DNA from: Canna indica
Lineage: Eukaryota; Streptophyta; Magnoliopsida; Zingiberales; Cannaceae
Reading direction: 5' to 3'
NCBI GenBank assembly: GCA_034359265.1
Contig: CP136890.1
Span: forward strand, 72,123,501-72,187,500
DNA: 64,000 bases
The position numbers and the translations under genes are program-made. Positions within the stretch are counted from its first letter, which is position 1. Every line of letters begins with the position of its first letter. This document shows, one piece after another, positions 1-10,900 of the stretch. The notes beneath the pieces were generated by a model. That model was not told the origin of the DNA and did not search any database. It saw nothing but the letters and a program-made list of their open reading frames with translations.

Positions 1-1570
1 GACGTCCGCTATCGGAAATATCGAAGAAATCGAGAAATCAGAAGGACGTTGGTCGACGCGCTCGGATTCGTCGGGAAGATAGAGTCTAGGTTTAGGGTGT
101 CTAGATTATATTGTAAAATTCTCATGATGATGCATAAGAACCCAAAAACTATCCCCGAATCCCAAAACATGAAAACCTGGAAACCGTCCTGAAATATCCT
201 AGGGAGCTCCTTGGAAGACTATATGTCCTAAACCTTTTATTGACATAAAAAATGACGATAATTGTTCCTTGGGTTAAGATTAGATAATGAGATATTTTTT
301 AGGAATTTTTGGAAGCCTTTAGCCTACCTATACTTGACCCGAAAAGTTAGGAAATTTCCGTTTTCGAAAAATTTGTACTAGACCCCAAAAACTATATTTT
401 GATTCTTAAGAATTTTGATTTTTTAGATATTTTTATTGAATCCAAATGGGGGATAATTCTTATATAATATTTATGTTTTAAAAACAAAGCAAACCAAACT
501 GCTCAACCTAGTTTCGGTCGATCGAATGGTGTTAAAAAGCGGCAGAAGGCCACTTCGGTCGACCGGGTGGTCGACCAACAGAAGCCAAAAATTGGCAGTG
601 GGTGCGTCGATCGACTGGATCGCACATCACAGGAATGGCGTCTGGCGATCGACCCGTCGGTCGACCGCACAGAGACATTGAGCCAGCGGTCGCTCGAGTG
701 ATCGACCGATGATCGATCGACAAGCGATCGAACGACGGTAACAGCTAGTTTTTCGTCCTTTTTCCGCCCGTTGAGCTGCCGTTTCTTTGAGAGGTTATAA
801 ATATTCATCATCTGACTCCTTTAATTCTTCTTACAGATTTTATTGAGCATTAAAAAGAGAGTTTTGAGCATTCTAAAGATCGATTAATAGCGCTCTGTTC
901 TTCCGTCAATATTTTCTCAAGCGCCCAATTTTCTCCTCAACTCGGCTTCAATGCAAGCCCAACAACTTGGCGAGTTGGAGACTTGAAGGCTTGGAAAAGA
1001 GCACTGATTTTTGGTTTTATTCTTTAGCTCTTTTCATTGTAATCTTTATTATGATTTGAACGTGTTTACTTATTGAAGTTAAGTTTGTGTAAGACCTAGT
1101 GTCAGGTGTTGGATCTAAGTAGTTGCCAGAGTACAGAAGGTGTAAAGCCACTTGTGTAAACATAGCTTACTAGGATTAGTTGAGGTATCCCTTAGGGTTG
1201 AGGTGGAAGAGAACTATCGATAAGAAGGCAGAGACTTTCGGATGTGGAAGTGCCTTAGATTGAGAGTGAGTCTCTTTAGGTCAAAGTCCTCTTGTAAGGG
1301 AATCGATTTAATCTAGTAAATCTAGTTTGGAAATCCTAAGCGGAGTGCTTAGGTAGTGGAGTAGGCATTGGGGCCGAACCACTATAAATAATTGTGTTAG
1401 CATTATTATTCTTGTGTATTGTCTGTTTATCTTTATTACTCGCTTCCGCACTCAGTCATTCGTACGTAAATTGCCTAAGTAATCTAATAAATATCTAAAA
1501 TTAAATTTAGACTAATTAATTTAGTTAACACACTATTTACCCTCCTTCTAGTGTGCCATTTCACCCAACA
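1..1570 (+). mobile_element. Sirevirus-like Ty1/copia LTR (partial or solo)
   Basis: No protein is encoded. A TATA-like element (TATAAAT, about 797) is followed by a long leader. The stretch at about 1080-1400 and the terminal stretch at 1532-1570 ('accctccttctagtg', then 'cacccaaca') have the layout I associate with the end of Sirevirus LTRs. The sequence after 1570 lacks a tRNA-Met primer-binding site, so this is a 3' LTR or solo LTR. Its 5' boundary is not visible and probably lies off the left edge. Positions 505-735 hold a cluster of short palindromes (GGTCGACC, GATCGATCGAC and variants). Assignment is by pattern memory only, so moderate confidence. Confidence 0.5.
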
Positions 1571-1599
1571 ACATACACAATATCTTGTCTTGATCATTT

Positions 1600-2290
1600 G
1601 GGTACAACAGACAGAATCTCTTTGAAATCACCATTTTAAAAATATTCATTTTCCTTCAAAAGGTTTCTCAAAACTTGATTATATCCCTCAAGGTTCAATC
1701 AACAGCTTCAAAATAATGTTTCTTCATCATTGGAGTTTCATCATATATAATAAATTTCACTTTTATTATCAAGTCAGCCAATGGACTACCTTGATTCATA
1801 TAACAGGTGGAGTCTTCGTCAATATTTATGGAAATTGCAAATATTGGATATATCGTACTCCCACTTGGAATGAGAAAAGCCACTATTCCACTCGAAGCAA
1901 CTGTTAAAATAATTTTACCTTTGGATCTCAAAGTTACCGAAAGAGTTCTCTAAATGAATATTTTTCTAATGCCACTAAATCCATATAGAGAGAATAATCC
2001 TTCACAGTTTTCAGTGATTCTAAGCATGATCTTATTGTATATATTTCTTTGCTCAATTGTGAGACTAGAAAGGAGTTAAGCATGTTCTACATCTAATGAT
2101 CGTTTATCATAGTTAAGCTCATCCTAAATAAGTCTATTTCTGCATTGAGAAAATAATGAGATATCTACAAATGACATTTCGGGTAAATCAGCTAGACTCC
2201 TGTTGTTACTCCTTAATATATTCTCAATCTCTGCAAGAGCAAAGTTTTTCAACTCATATTCACTTAGATCCAATCTCCACACAAAAAAAT
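1600..2290 (-). pseudogene. Helitron PIF1-like helicase relic
   Basis: Reading the minus strand from about 2290 to 1695 gives recognisable pieces of the PIF1-type helicase of plant Helitrons. One is a segment containing NFALAEIENILRSNNRSL (about 2120-2270). Next is a degraded Walker A region near 1970-2000, where the usual GTGKT reads GIRKI. Last is a well-preserved stretch with LTVASSGIVAFL, INIDEDSTC and the Walker B-like YDETPMM (1695-1931). Several frame changes and stops separate them and no Rep domain is seen, so this is a dead fragment. Neither Helitron terminus (5' TC or 3' hairpin-CTRR) could be placed. Confidence 0.7.
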
Positions 2291-2299
2291 CATTCATAA

Positions 2300-5103
2300 A
2301 AAGTTCAAAAAGTATTTTTTTTGTATTTTTAGAGATTTTAGGATGTGTAACACGTTGCAAACTTTTGCAAAAAAAAATTAAAGAAAACAACAAAAAATTC
2401 TAAAAAATATTTATTATAATAAATATAGATTTTAGGATTCTAAAAAAATGTGGCCCGAAAATCTCGGAAATATTATTTTTGAAAATTTCGGATCGTAAAT
2501 TAAAAACTATTTCTAAAATTTTGGATAGTAAAATTATATTTTTTACTTTAATAGAAAATGAGAAATTTTATTTGGAAATAATTAATGAGAATAGTATAAT
2601 AAATTTTTTTACCAAAAAAATAATTTAAAATTATTAAATTATGTGTAGTAATTAAGTTCGAACATAATTTGCAAAGAATAAAACTTTTTTAAATTCATTA
2701 AATGAGCGAGAAACTACACATTTTTCATTAAATGAACGAGATCTAATATTTTTTGTTACATATATGATTTCATAAAAATATCCATGAAATGAGCGGAAAA
2801 TAACATTCATTTTTACCCATAGACTTTGTAATTTTTTATTAAAATTTTAAAATTATCAGATCCTAAGTTAAAAAAATTTGACCCGAAAATATTGATAATA
2901 TTATAATTTTAAAAATTTCTGATCCTAAATTAAAAAACGATATTGAAAATGTATCCTAAAATCTCAAAAAATCACAAAAAAAATGTTCATTCATAAAAAA
3001 ATCCATTTAAGAATTTTGTGAATTAACATTACATAAATATCCCTGAAATGATTAAAAAATCTTACTTATTGATATTTAGAAATTTTCTTACATATTTATC
3101 TTTATAATAAAATCAGCAAATTGCATATAAATATCTTGATTATTGATATTTATAAGTTAATATACAATGTTGTCATATAAATAAAAAATTATCTTCAAAA
3201 TATTAAAAGTATTAGGGTTTTGAAAATTTTAAATCCTAAATTAAAAATGATTTTGAAAAAATATACTAAAATATCCAAATAATAATAAAAAAAGTCATTC
3301 AAAAAATATTTTTTTTGTGAATTTTGGAAATTTTAAAATATATTTTATGATTTTTTAAAATTTTCGAACTAATTTTATTTTAAAACCCCTAAAATTTATA
3401 TTTATTATAATAAAAATATTTCATATTTTTCGGAACGTTTTTACTATTTTTTATTTTTTTCAAACAAAGTTTGTAATGCATTACACATCTTCGTGCAAAA
3501 TGAAAATTTTTTCCCCACTCATTTTAGAACTATTTCCCGCTTATTACATGAATATGTTTGTAAAATTATTTAACAAAAAAAATGAGATGTCATCCATTTA
3601 GGATATATTTGTGTTTTCCTATTTATTTAATGAAGTTTAAAAAGTTTTATTCTTAATTGGCAAATTACACCCTAAATTAATTAGTACACATAATTTAATA
3701 ATTTTAAATTAATATTTGTAATAAAAAAAATTATTATATTATTCTTATTAATTATTTTCGCATAAAATTTCTTTTTTTCTATTAAAGTAAAAATATAATG
3801 TTATTTAACACGAACTTTTCATTTTTTCTAAATTAAAAGTTACTTTGAAAATGTATCCTAAAATACCCTAAAAAATACAAAAAAAATATTTTTTTGAGTT
3901 TTTTTACAATTGAAATTTTTTTGTAGTTTTTTTTGGAGATTTTATAATAAGTTTTCAAAATCGTTTTTAATTATGTATTTGAAACTTTTAAAAATCCTAA
4001 AATACATCCTAAAATCCTCCAAAAATTACAAAAATTGTAATTTGAATTTTTTGATGAATGATATATTTTTTGACATTTTTAAAGATTTTACGATATGTTC
4101 ACAATTATTTTTAATATAGAATTTGAAATTTTGAAAATTCTAATTTAATAAAATTTTGGAGCCAATTTTTTTATACGTGAACATGCTACGTTAACTTATA
4201 AATTTGAATAAGTAACTAATTAAATTTATTATAAAGACAATAGACAAATTTATCTAATTTGATTATAATTTGATATAACAATGTAATATCCATCTAATCG
4301 AATTTCAAAATTTAAACTTATTTACAATAGTTTTTTTGTAAATTTTTGCAAAAGCATAATTAATTTAATCGAGTAAATCAATTTGATATAATTAACTACC
4401 TATATTGGTTAATAAATTTTAATAAGCAAATTAATTTGATATGTCAATTTGTAAAAGTGCAACGAAAGTCCTATAAATTTTAAGTTTTTTGAATTTAAGT
4501 TCTATAAGTTTTAATTCAGTATTTTTAGTCTTATATGTTTGCTACGTAGCACAGATTTTAGTCATATCCGTGATGGCCCGTTAATTTTTTGTTTATGTGG
4601 ACATAATATCGTTCATACACGTTGACAAATTTAGTCATATAAGTTTTATTTCAAAACTTCTAGTCCTATATAGATTTGGTCCTATATGTTTGTTCTGTAG
4701 TATAGATTTTGTCCTATTTGTGATTGTCCGTTAATTCTTCATCCATGAAAAATAAATAACGTTATGTTTATGTTGACAGAGTTAACAAACCATTACAGAT
4801 AGAACCAAATATGTGTTACAGAGCAAACATATAGAGCTGAAAATATCGATATGAAACTTATAGGACTAAAGTCTAAAAATTTAAAACTTGTAGGACTCCT
4901 ATTGCACTTCTCCCTTCAATAAAATATCAACTATATAGTCTATATTTATATTTATATATAAATGTAAATTAAATTTCAACAATGCCTATTAAAATCATAT
5001 TCTTTATGCTTCAATCACATTCATTTTTATACCGACATGATTTTATATTAAAATGACATAAAAATTTATATTTTTCCTATTAAAAGTAAAATATAATTTT
5101 ATT
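2300..5103. repeat. AT-rich inverted-repeat cluster
   Basis: This stretch is extremely AT-rich and non-coding. About 230 bp at 2530-2760 reappears in inverted orientation at about 3590-3800; both carry a TACTTTAATAGAAAA-type block, a TTAAATTATGTGTA block and an AATAAAACTTTTT block in the same order. A third inverted copy begins about 5030, is interrupted by the hAT element at 5104-5730 and continues to about 5990. A motif around 'TTTTAGGATACATTTTC' recurs in both orientations between 2330 and 4130. It looks like a decayed fold-back or long-TIR (Mutator-like) family. No transposase is visible. Confidence 0.55.
4455..4909. mobile_element. Fold-back / long-TIR MITE
   Basis: The first about 150 bp and the reverse complement of the last about 150 bp are clearly related. 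Both begin AAGTGCAA, then AGTCCTA, then a TATATGTTTGCT block followed by a purine-rich segment. The middle holds short direct repeats of the same words. Long arms with no coding content suggest a Mutator-like non-autonomous element. I could not find a convincing 9-bp target duplication. Confidence 0.6.
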
Positions 5104-5730
5104 TAGGGGTGAGCATGGACCGGTTAACCGGTCCATTAGCAAAAAAAAAAACCTATTCATTAACTTCGGTTTTTCAAAACCATTAATCGTAAATCGGTCC
5201 ATTAACTTTGGTTAATCGCTATTTCGATTTTGGTTTTTTTGGTTCGGTTAACCGATAATTTTTGGTTAACCAATAAAATTTTTTAACCTACAAACATAAT
5301 AATATTATGCAAATTATAGAGAAAAATTCAAACAAATACCGAATTTTTATTGAAAAAAAAAAGTCAAACCACTTGAACGAAGATGATGTTCTACAAAAAC
5401 TAATATTTTTATTTTTATTATTTTTATTTATTTTTGATTTATTTTTGATTTTTTGATTTTTTTATAATTTTTATTTTTTTATAATTTTTATAATTTTTTA
5501 TAATTTTTTGTAATTTCTTAAATTTTTTTATAATTTATAAATCATTATTTAATATATATATTATTAAAAATTAATAAATTATATCTAACCGGTCGGTTAA
5601 CCGAAATCGGTGGACTTTTGACCTCTTGGACCGAAATCGAAACCGAAAACCGGTTTTCCAAAAAATAAAAATCGAAATCGTAAAAATCGGTTCGGTTAAC
5701 CGAAAAACCAATTTTTTTTGCTCACCCCTA
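5104..5730. mobile_element. Non-autonomous hAT element, ACCGGTTAACCGG type
   Basis: Terminal inverted repeats are TAGGGGTGAGC at both ends. It is flanked by a perfect 8-bp duplication ATTTTATT (5096-5103 and 5731-5738), the hAT signature. Subterminal regions are filled with short words (CCGGTTAACCG, GGTTAACC, AACCGAAA) in both orientations, likely transposase-binding sites. It is 627 bp with no coding sequence. It interrupts one arm of the surrounding AT-rich repeat, so it is younger than that repeat. Confidence 0.88.
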
Positions 5731-5738
5731 ATTTTATT

Positions 5739-6250
5739 AAACCAAAATTTTAAAAATTGATTTTAATTTACGATCCAAATTTTCAAAAATAATATTTTCG
5801 ACATTTTTAGGCCATATTTTTTTTATACATCTAAAATATATTTTTATTATAATAAATATAATTCATATATTTTTTTGGATTTTTTTAAATATTTTTTAAT
5901 ATTTTTTTTTAAAAAGTTTGTGACGTGTTACACACTTTTGTACAAAACAGAATATTTTTTCTCGCTTATTTTATTAATTTTTTTATATATTTTTTTTAAA
6001 AAAATTCATTCTTTAAAAAAATTTTAATTTTTTTTTTGGGAATGAACATTAGATAGATGTTCATTTAATGATTTTATAGAAATATCTATAAAAAATTCCT
6101 TTTTATTAAATGAGTGGAAATAATTCAAAATGAGCAGAAAAAAACTATTTTTTTTATTAAATAAGTGGGAAAGGAAAAAAGAGAGAGGAAATTATTACCT
6201 TATTTATTTCTAGACTTAATTACTTTTATTATATAAAGATTAATAAGAGA
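5739..6250. repeat. Third arm of the AT-rich repeat family
   Basis: Positions 5739-5990 are the reverse complement of about 2345-2560, including a GTGACGTGTTACACAC block matching the GTGTAACACGTTGC block near 2347. The arm runs across the hAT insertion, so 5030-5103 and 5739-5990 were once contiguous. No coding signal. Confidence 0.5.
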
Positions 6251-7440
6251 TAGAAGTATAATATTTTGCAATAAGTAAATTATTGCATGAACCAAACGAC
6301 AGCGATGCCTTTTCAGAAATTGATCAACCAAACAGCTTCAATTATAGAGTATAATGCAGCCTTTTGAATTAGAACAAATTTAATGTAATTTTTTAAAATA
6401 CAATTTGAACATTTCTTTTATGCATTCAATTTCATAGATTGATCATCCAGAAATCTCGTGATAATTCATCCAAATTTTACTTGACAATCATGAACCTAGA
6501 CAATTAAGATAAATAAATCATTATTAAGATTATAAAAAACATGAAGGGGTCAAATTGCAATAATTGATAAAGATCGAAGGTTAATTCAAAATGACAAGTG
6601 ATTGGTTTCCACTTTCCACTCTCCACAGCGAACATAAATCTGAGCCTTGACAATCACAACGCACACGTGGATCTCAAATGCAGCCCATCATCACGCATCT
6701 CAAAAAATGCACGGTATCAAGATCGACCGTGCATTTAAAGCGCCAAACTCGGCGATTTATTGGGTCTTGTTCTTTTTTTTTGATAACTAATATAAATTAC
6801 CAACGTCCACGTCTTTATTACTTAATAACAAATAATAAATAATAAAAACAACGCCCACTTCTCTATTTAAATAATAAAAATAAATAAATAAGTAGAACGT
6901 CGACATCTGTAATTAATAATCTGCCATAAAGAAACAAGAAACACTTCAAACATGCACAATTAAAACATTTGTCCTTATAATATGGTCAAAAAATTATATC
7001 ATATTTAATTATTATCATCCATCCTCATCAAATTACCCTTTCAATACTCCAACCATCAATCATCATTAATGTAAATATCATATATCCTTAATTAAATAGG
7101 CGTCAAAAGTGCAAAGGGGGAATTTGGTTATTTTCCGATAGGACTCGGTTGAGTTTGAACCAATTCCGCTTTCGGATCGGTTCGGAGTTGCAATGAAGGA
7201 AGTGTTAATAAAATGTTTCTTTTCGGAGTTGCATTAATTCAGTTCATCAGCGAGCACTAACTCAGTAGTTTCACGATGTGCTGGCAAAGGGGGAATGGTG
7301 AGTCACAACGCGGCCCATTTGATCGCGAAAGCGGACCGAGGTGATGTGGAATCGGAAAAGAGGGTGGTATGAGCAGTGGGTACGCGGTCGTTTCATTTCA
7401 TTTGTATTCTAACTCTTCGCTTTCCATTTAGACTTCCTCT
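6251..7440. other. Intergenic DNA and GH17 promoter region
   Basis: No open reading frame of interest and no clear transposon ends. Composition shifts from AT-rich to mixed near 7100. The pyrimidine-rich tract at about 7425-7450 (TTCCTCTCTCCCTCTC) is a plausible transcription start region for the glucanase gene downstream. Confidence 0.4.
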
Positions 7441-7944
7441 CTCCCTCTCAAAAATCTCGTTTTTTTCCTGCCTCTGAGGCGACGATTTCTCCGCTTTTCG
7501 CCGCCGCCGTCGCGCTCTCTTTGCTTCCCCTCATCTCCTGCACAGTATTTGGTGCGCGAAAGTCTAATTGCAGCGGGCAGGCAAGGCAGTGGTTGCCAAA
7601 ACCGATGGCGGAGGGAGTGTGTGAGAGTGGTTGATTTGAAGGAATCAGTTCCTTGTTTTGGGAACGGAGAGAGGGGATTGCTCGATTCGCGATCTCCCTT
7701 CGGTCTCCTTCTCTTTCCTTCGTTGGGGGAATCGTGGTGGTGGTGGTGGTGGTGACTGCTATTCGGGGTGGAGGCCGAGGATCTGGTCTATGGCATGCCT
7801 CCGGACAAAGCAAGCACCGGCTTCCTCCAACCGTTGTTGTTACAGGGGCTGTCCCCCGCCTCCACGCTTGGAGTTCTCGTCGATGGCGCTATCTCCTATC
7901 GGCGGTCACTGCGTGCTCCTCTTCTGCCTGTGAGGAAGGAAGGG
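7441..7944 (+). promoter_or_regulatory. GH17 5' leader with upstream ORFs
   Basis: About 500 bases of GC-rich leader precede the chosen start codon at 7945. A short upstream ORF runs 7605-7634 (9 codons plus stop). Another begins at the ATG at 7790 and ends at 7933, just before the main ATG. An in-frame upstream ATG at 7795 would add 50 residues ahead of the signal peptide. A (GGT)n microsatellite lies near 7733-7754. If transcription starts near 7430, these upstream ATGs could restrain translation; that is inference. Confidence 0.45.
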
Positions 7945-7999
7945 ATGCGGGTTACGCTGCTCTTCTTCTGCTGCCTTCTGTACTTCTGCCTTTATTACG
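7945..7999 (+). CDS. GH17 exon 1 (signal peptide)
   Basis: It encodes MRVTLLFFCCLLYFCLYY plus one base. This is a compact Leu/Phe/Cys-rich hydrophobic core after one basic residue, typical of a secretory signal. The donor is g|gtacgt at 8000. The junction phase (1) fits the acceptor at 9116 exactly, which is the main support for joining it to the glucanase body. Confidence 0.75.
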
Positions 8000-10900
8000 G
8001 TACGTTGCCATTCTCTAGCAAGCAGCAATCTCCTTTCCTTTCTTGACTGATTGGCTCACTAATTTGCTTAAGGCAATCTCGGTCTTGATTTTGATTTGGG
8101 CGCTAATTTGCTGTAGCTTAGCACTTTTGGATGTCATGCTCGATTTAATCCGCATCGTTGATTCGATGATTGTGTTTGACATCTTTCTGCCTTATTCTTG
8201 ATTCCCTTCTCTATATCGCCTCCTCTCCCCTAATCCTCTGATGAGCATGAATACCTGTATCACTTCCTTTTCTTGATCTCTCATCTTCGTTTGATAATGG
8301 TTATTCCTTGGATTAAGTTCCTATCTTTGCACGACAGGATTAGTCAAGAATAGATGCTGCTTTTGCACATATTTAAACTATAATCTGGTTACAGTTGATC
8401 CATCTATAATCATTGCCATCATAGTAAAAATATGGCAATTTTTCTGCTTATGATGCTTGCTTTGGGAATATTGTGACACGGTTTTGGACGCCTCTCAATG
8501 ACTCTTACACCATGTTTGGATTGAGGGTTTTGGATGAGTTTGAAACCCCTCCAAACCCCTTCTAGAACCCATTTTCAGAACCCCTCAAAATGGGGGGTTT
8601 TGGAAGAGTTTGAAGAGTTAATGAATTAAAAATAGTTAAATTACAAAAATATCCTTAAAACAAAATATATATTATTATAAACGATGACATAGTTGTCTAC
8701 CAAATCCCTCCAAACCCCTCCAAACCCCTTATGAAGTTCAACCAAACAAGGTTTTTAAAACCCTTTTAAAAACCTCCAAACCCTTCCCCTTCAAAACCCT
8801 TCAAACCCCTCCCCCTCCAAACCCCTTATTCAAAGTTATCCAAATATAGTGTTAATTTACTGACGATGTTCTTCATTTTTTTCATTTGTTTTTATGTTAC
8901 TTAATGAGTTATATTATCATCACAGTTCTGGATTTTGATTCTTTGGGTACAAGTCAATATTTACAAGTCGTATGATTTGCCACACAACTAGAACTCCATT
9001 ATGGGCGCAATACTACTTTGCTGATGAACTTAACTACATCTCCTTGAAACTCTCCGTGCTTGTATTCTGTATGCATAAGTAGTTGTTGCTAAAGTAGTTG
9101 TTGCTTTTGTTACAAGGCCCAACGAAGGTTCTGGCTTTTACTGGAACCTATGGGATAAACTATGGCAGGATAGCAGACAATATTCCTTCACCTGAAAGTG
9201 TCGTCACACTTCTTAAAGCAGCAAAGATAAAGAATGTGAGAATCTTTGATGCGGATCACAGTGTGCTCAATGCATTTAAAGGGTCTGGCCTTGATCTATC
9301 TGTAGCCATTGGTAATGAATACCTGAAAGACATGAGTGTAAATGAAGATCGTGCTGTAACCTGGATCAAGGAAAATGTGCAGCCATTTCTCCCTGAAACA
9401 CGGATCCGAGGAATTGTAGTAGGGAACGAAGTGTTGGGAGGTTCAGATCAGGAACTGCCTCAAGCTCTTTTTGGAGCAATAAAGAATGTGTACAATGCAC
9501 TCAAGAAGCTTCAATTGGCAGACAATATTGAAGTTTCAACACCACATTCTCAGGCTGTTTTTGCTAATTCATTCCCTCCATCAGCCTGCATTTTTAAAGA
9601 AGATGTCCTTGTTTACATGAAACCTATCTTGGATTTCTTTTCTAAGATTGGCAGTCCATTCTATCTCAATGCATATCCATTTTTGGCTTACAAATACGAC
9701 CCCGAGCACATTGATATAAATTATGCTCTTTTCTTGTCAAATCCTGGTGTTTATGATGAAAAAACTAATCTGCACTATGACAACATGTTTGATGCTCAAA
9801 TAGATGCAGCTTATGCTGCTCTGGAAGCTGTTGGATATGATAAAATGGAAGTGCGGATCTCAGAGACTGGTTGGGCTTCTAGTGGGGATGAAGATGAACC
9901 AGCAGCTACTGCTGAGAATGCAAGGACTTACAATTATAATCTTCGTAAGCGGCTTTTCAAGAAGAAAGGAACTCCGCGCAGGCCAAAAATTGTGGTTAAA
10001 GCATACATATTTGCTTTGTTTAATGAGGATCTAAAGCCTGGGGCAAGTTCTGAGAAGCACTATGGGTTATTCAAGCCTGATGGGAGCATAGCCTATGATA
10101 TTGGCTATAGTGGGCTGAAGCCTTCTTGCGCGTCCTCATCTCTGTTATCCTTTAAGGTATTTGAATGTTGCTTCTTCTTTTTTCCCTTTAAATTTGTTTT
10201 TTTTTTGCTTATCCACCACATTTTCCACATTAATACAACCTAAATGCCTAGAAGATAAATTGATGGTTGAGTATGGATAGTATTATTTTTATGTTGAAAG
10301 CTCATACTAATATGATTATATACTAGCCATAAGCTATGTACTCATGATTATACCTCTATGTTGTTACTATTGTATGCAAATGAAATACTATTTTTTAGGC
10401 TGTATTAACATTGTCATTGGACCAATATTTTCAATTTTTTTGTTATTTTCTTGAACCTTATGTCAATGTCTTGGAGCACCATTTTAAACCTTCTGACATC
10501 CATATTGAAAAAAATGTAAATGTGAGCCAGATTGGGTGATGCCAGTCTATTTAGCCTCAAAATTCATGTAAACTAAGCACAAGTTACAGAGAAGCTTCCA
10601 TAAAAATCAATCAAATGCTGCAAATAAGTAAGGAGAATGGTGCTTTAGTATTTCTTCTTGCTAACATGGTCCAGGCATATCCCTTTTACTGGCTACACTT
10701 AGCTTCACCTTTAGGATTGCATCTTTGTGGCAGCAAGTTCACCTGAAATTCTAAGTGGATCTTTGTACTTTCAAGACACTGTTGTTTTCTTTAGTACATG
10801 ATTATGTTTTAGTCTTATGCTGGCTTAGAATCATTAAGTCCTAAATTAATGGTTTAGACTTGTTTAAACAAAGAAGTGATAAATAGATAGTAGATAACTT

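Noticed and set aside
503..811. Arg/Ser-rich 102-aa minus-strand frame
   Set aside because: It translates the palindromic GTCGAC cluster of an LTR, and two frames are open at once.
7448..7813. Minus-strand 121-aa frame with poly-Thr
   Set aside because: Antisense of the GH17 leader and its (GGT)n microsatellite; no recognisable domain.
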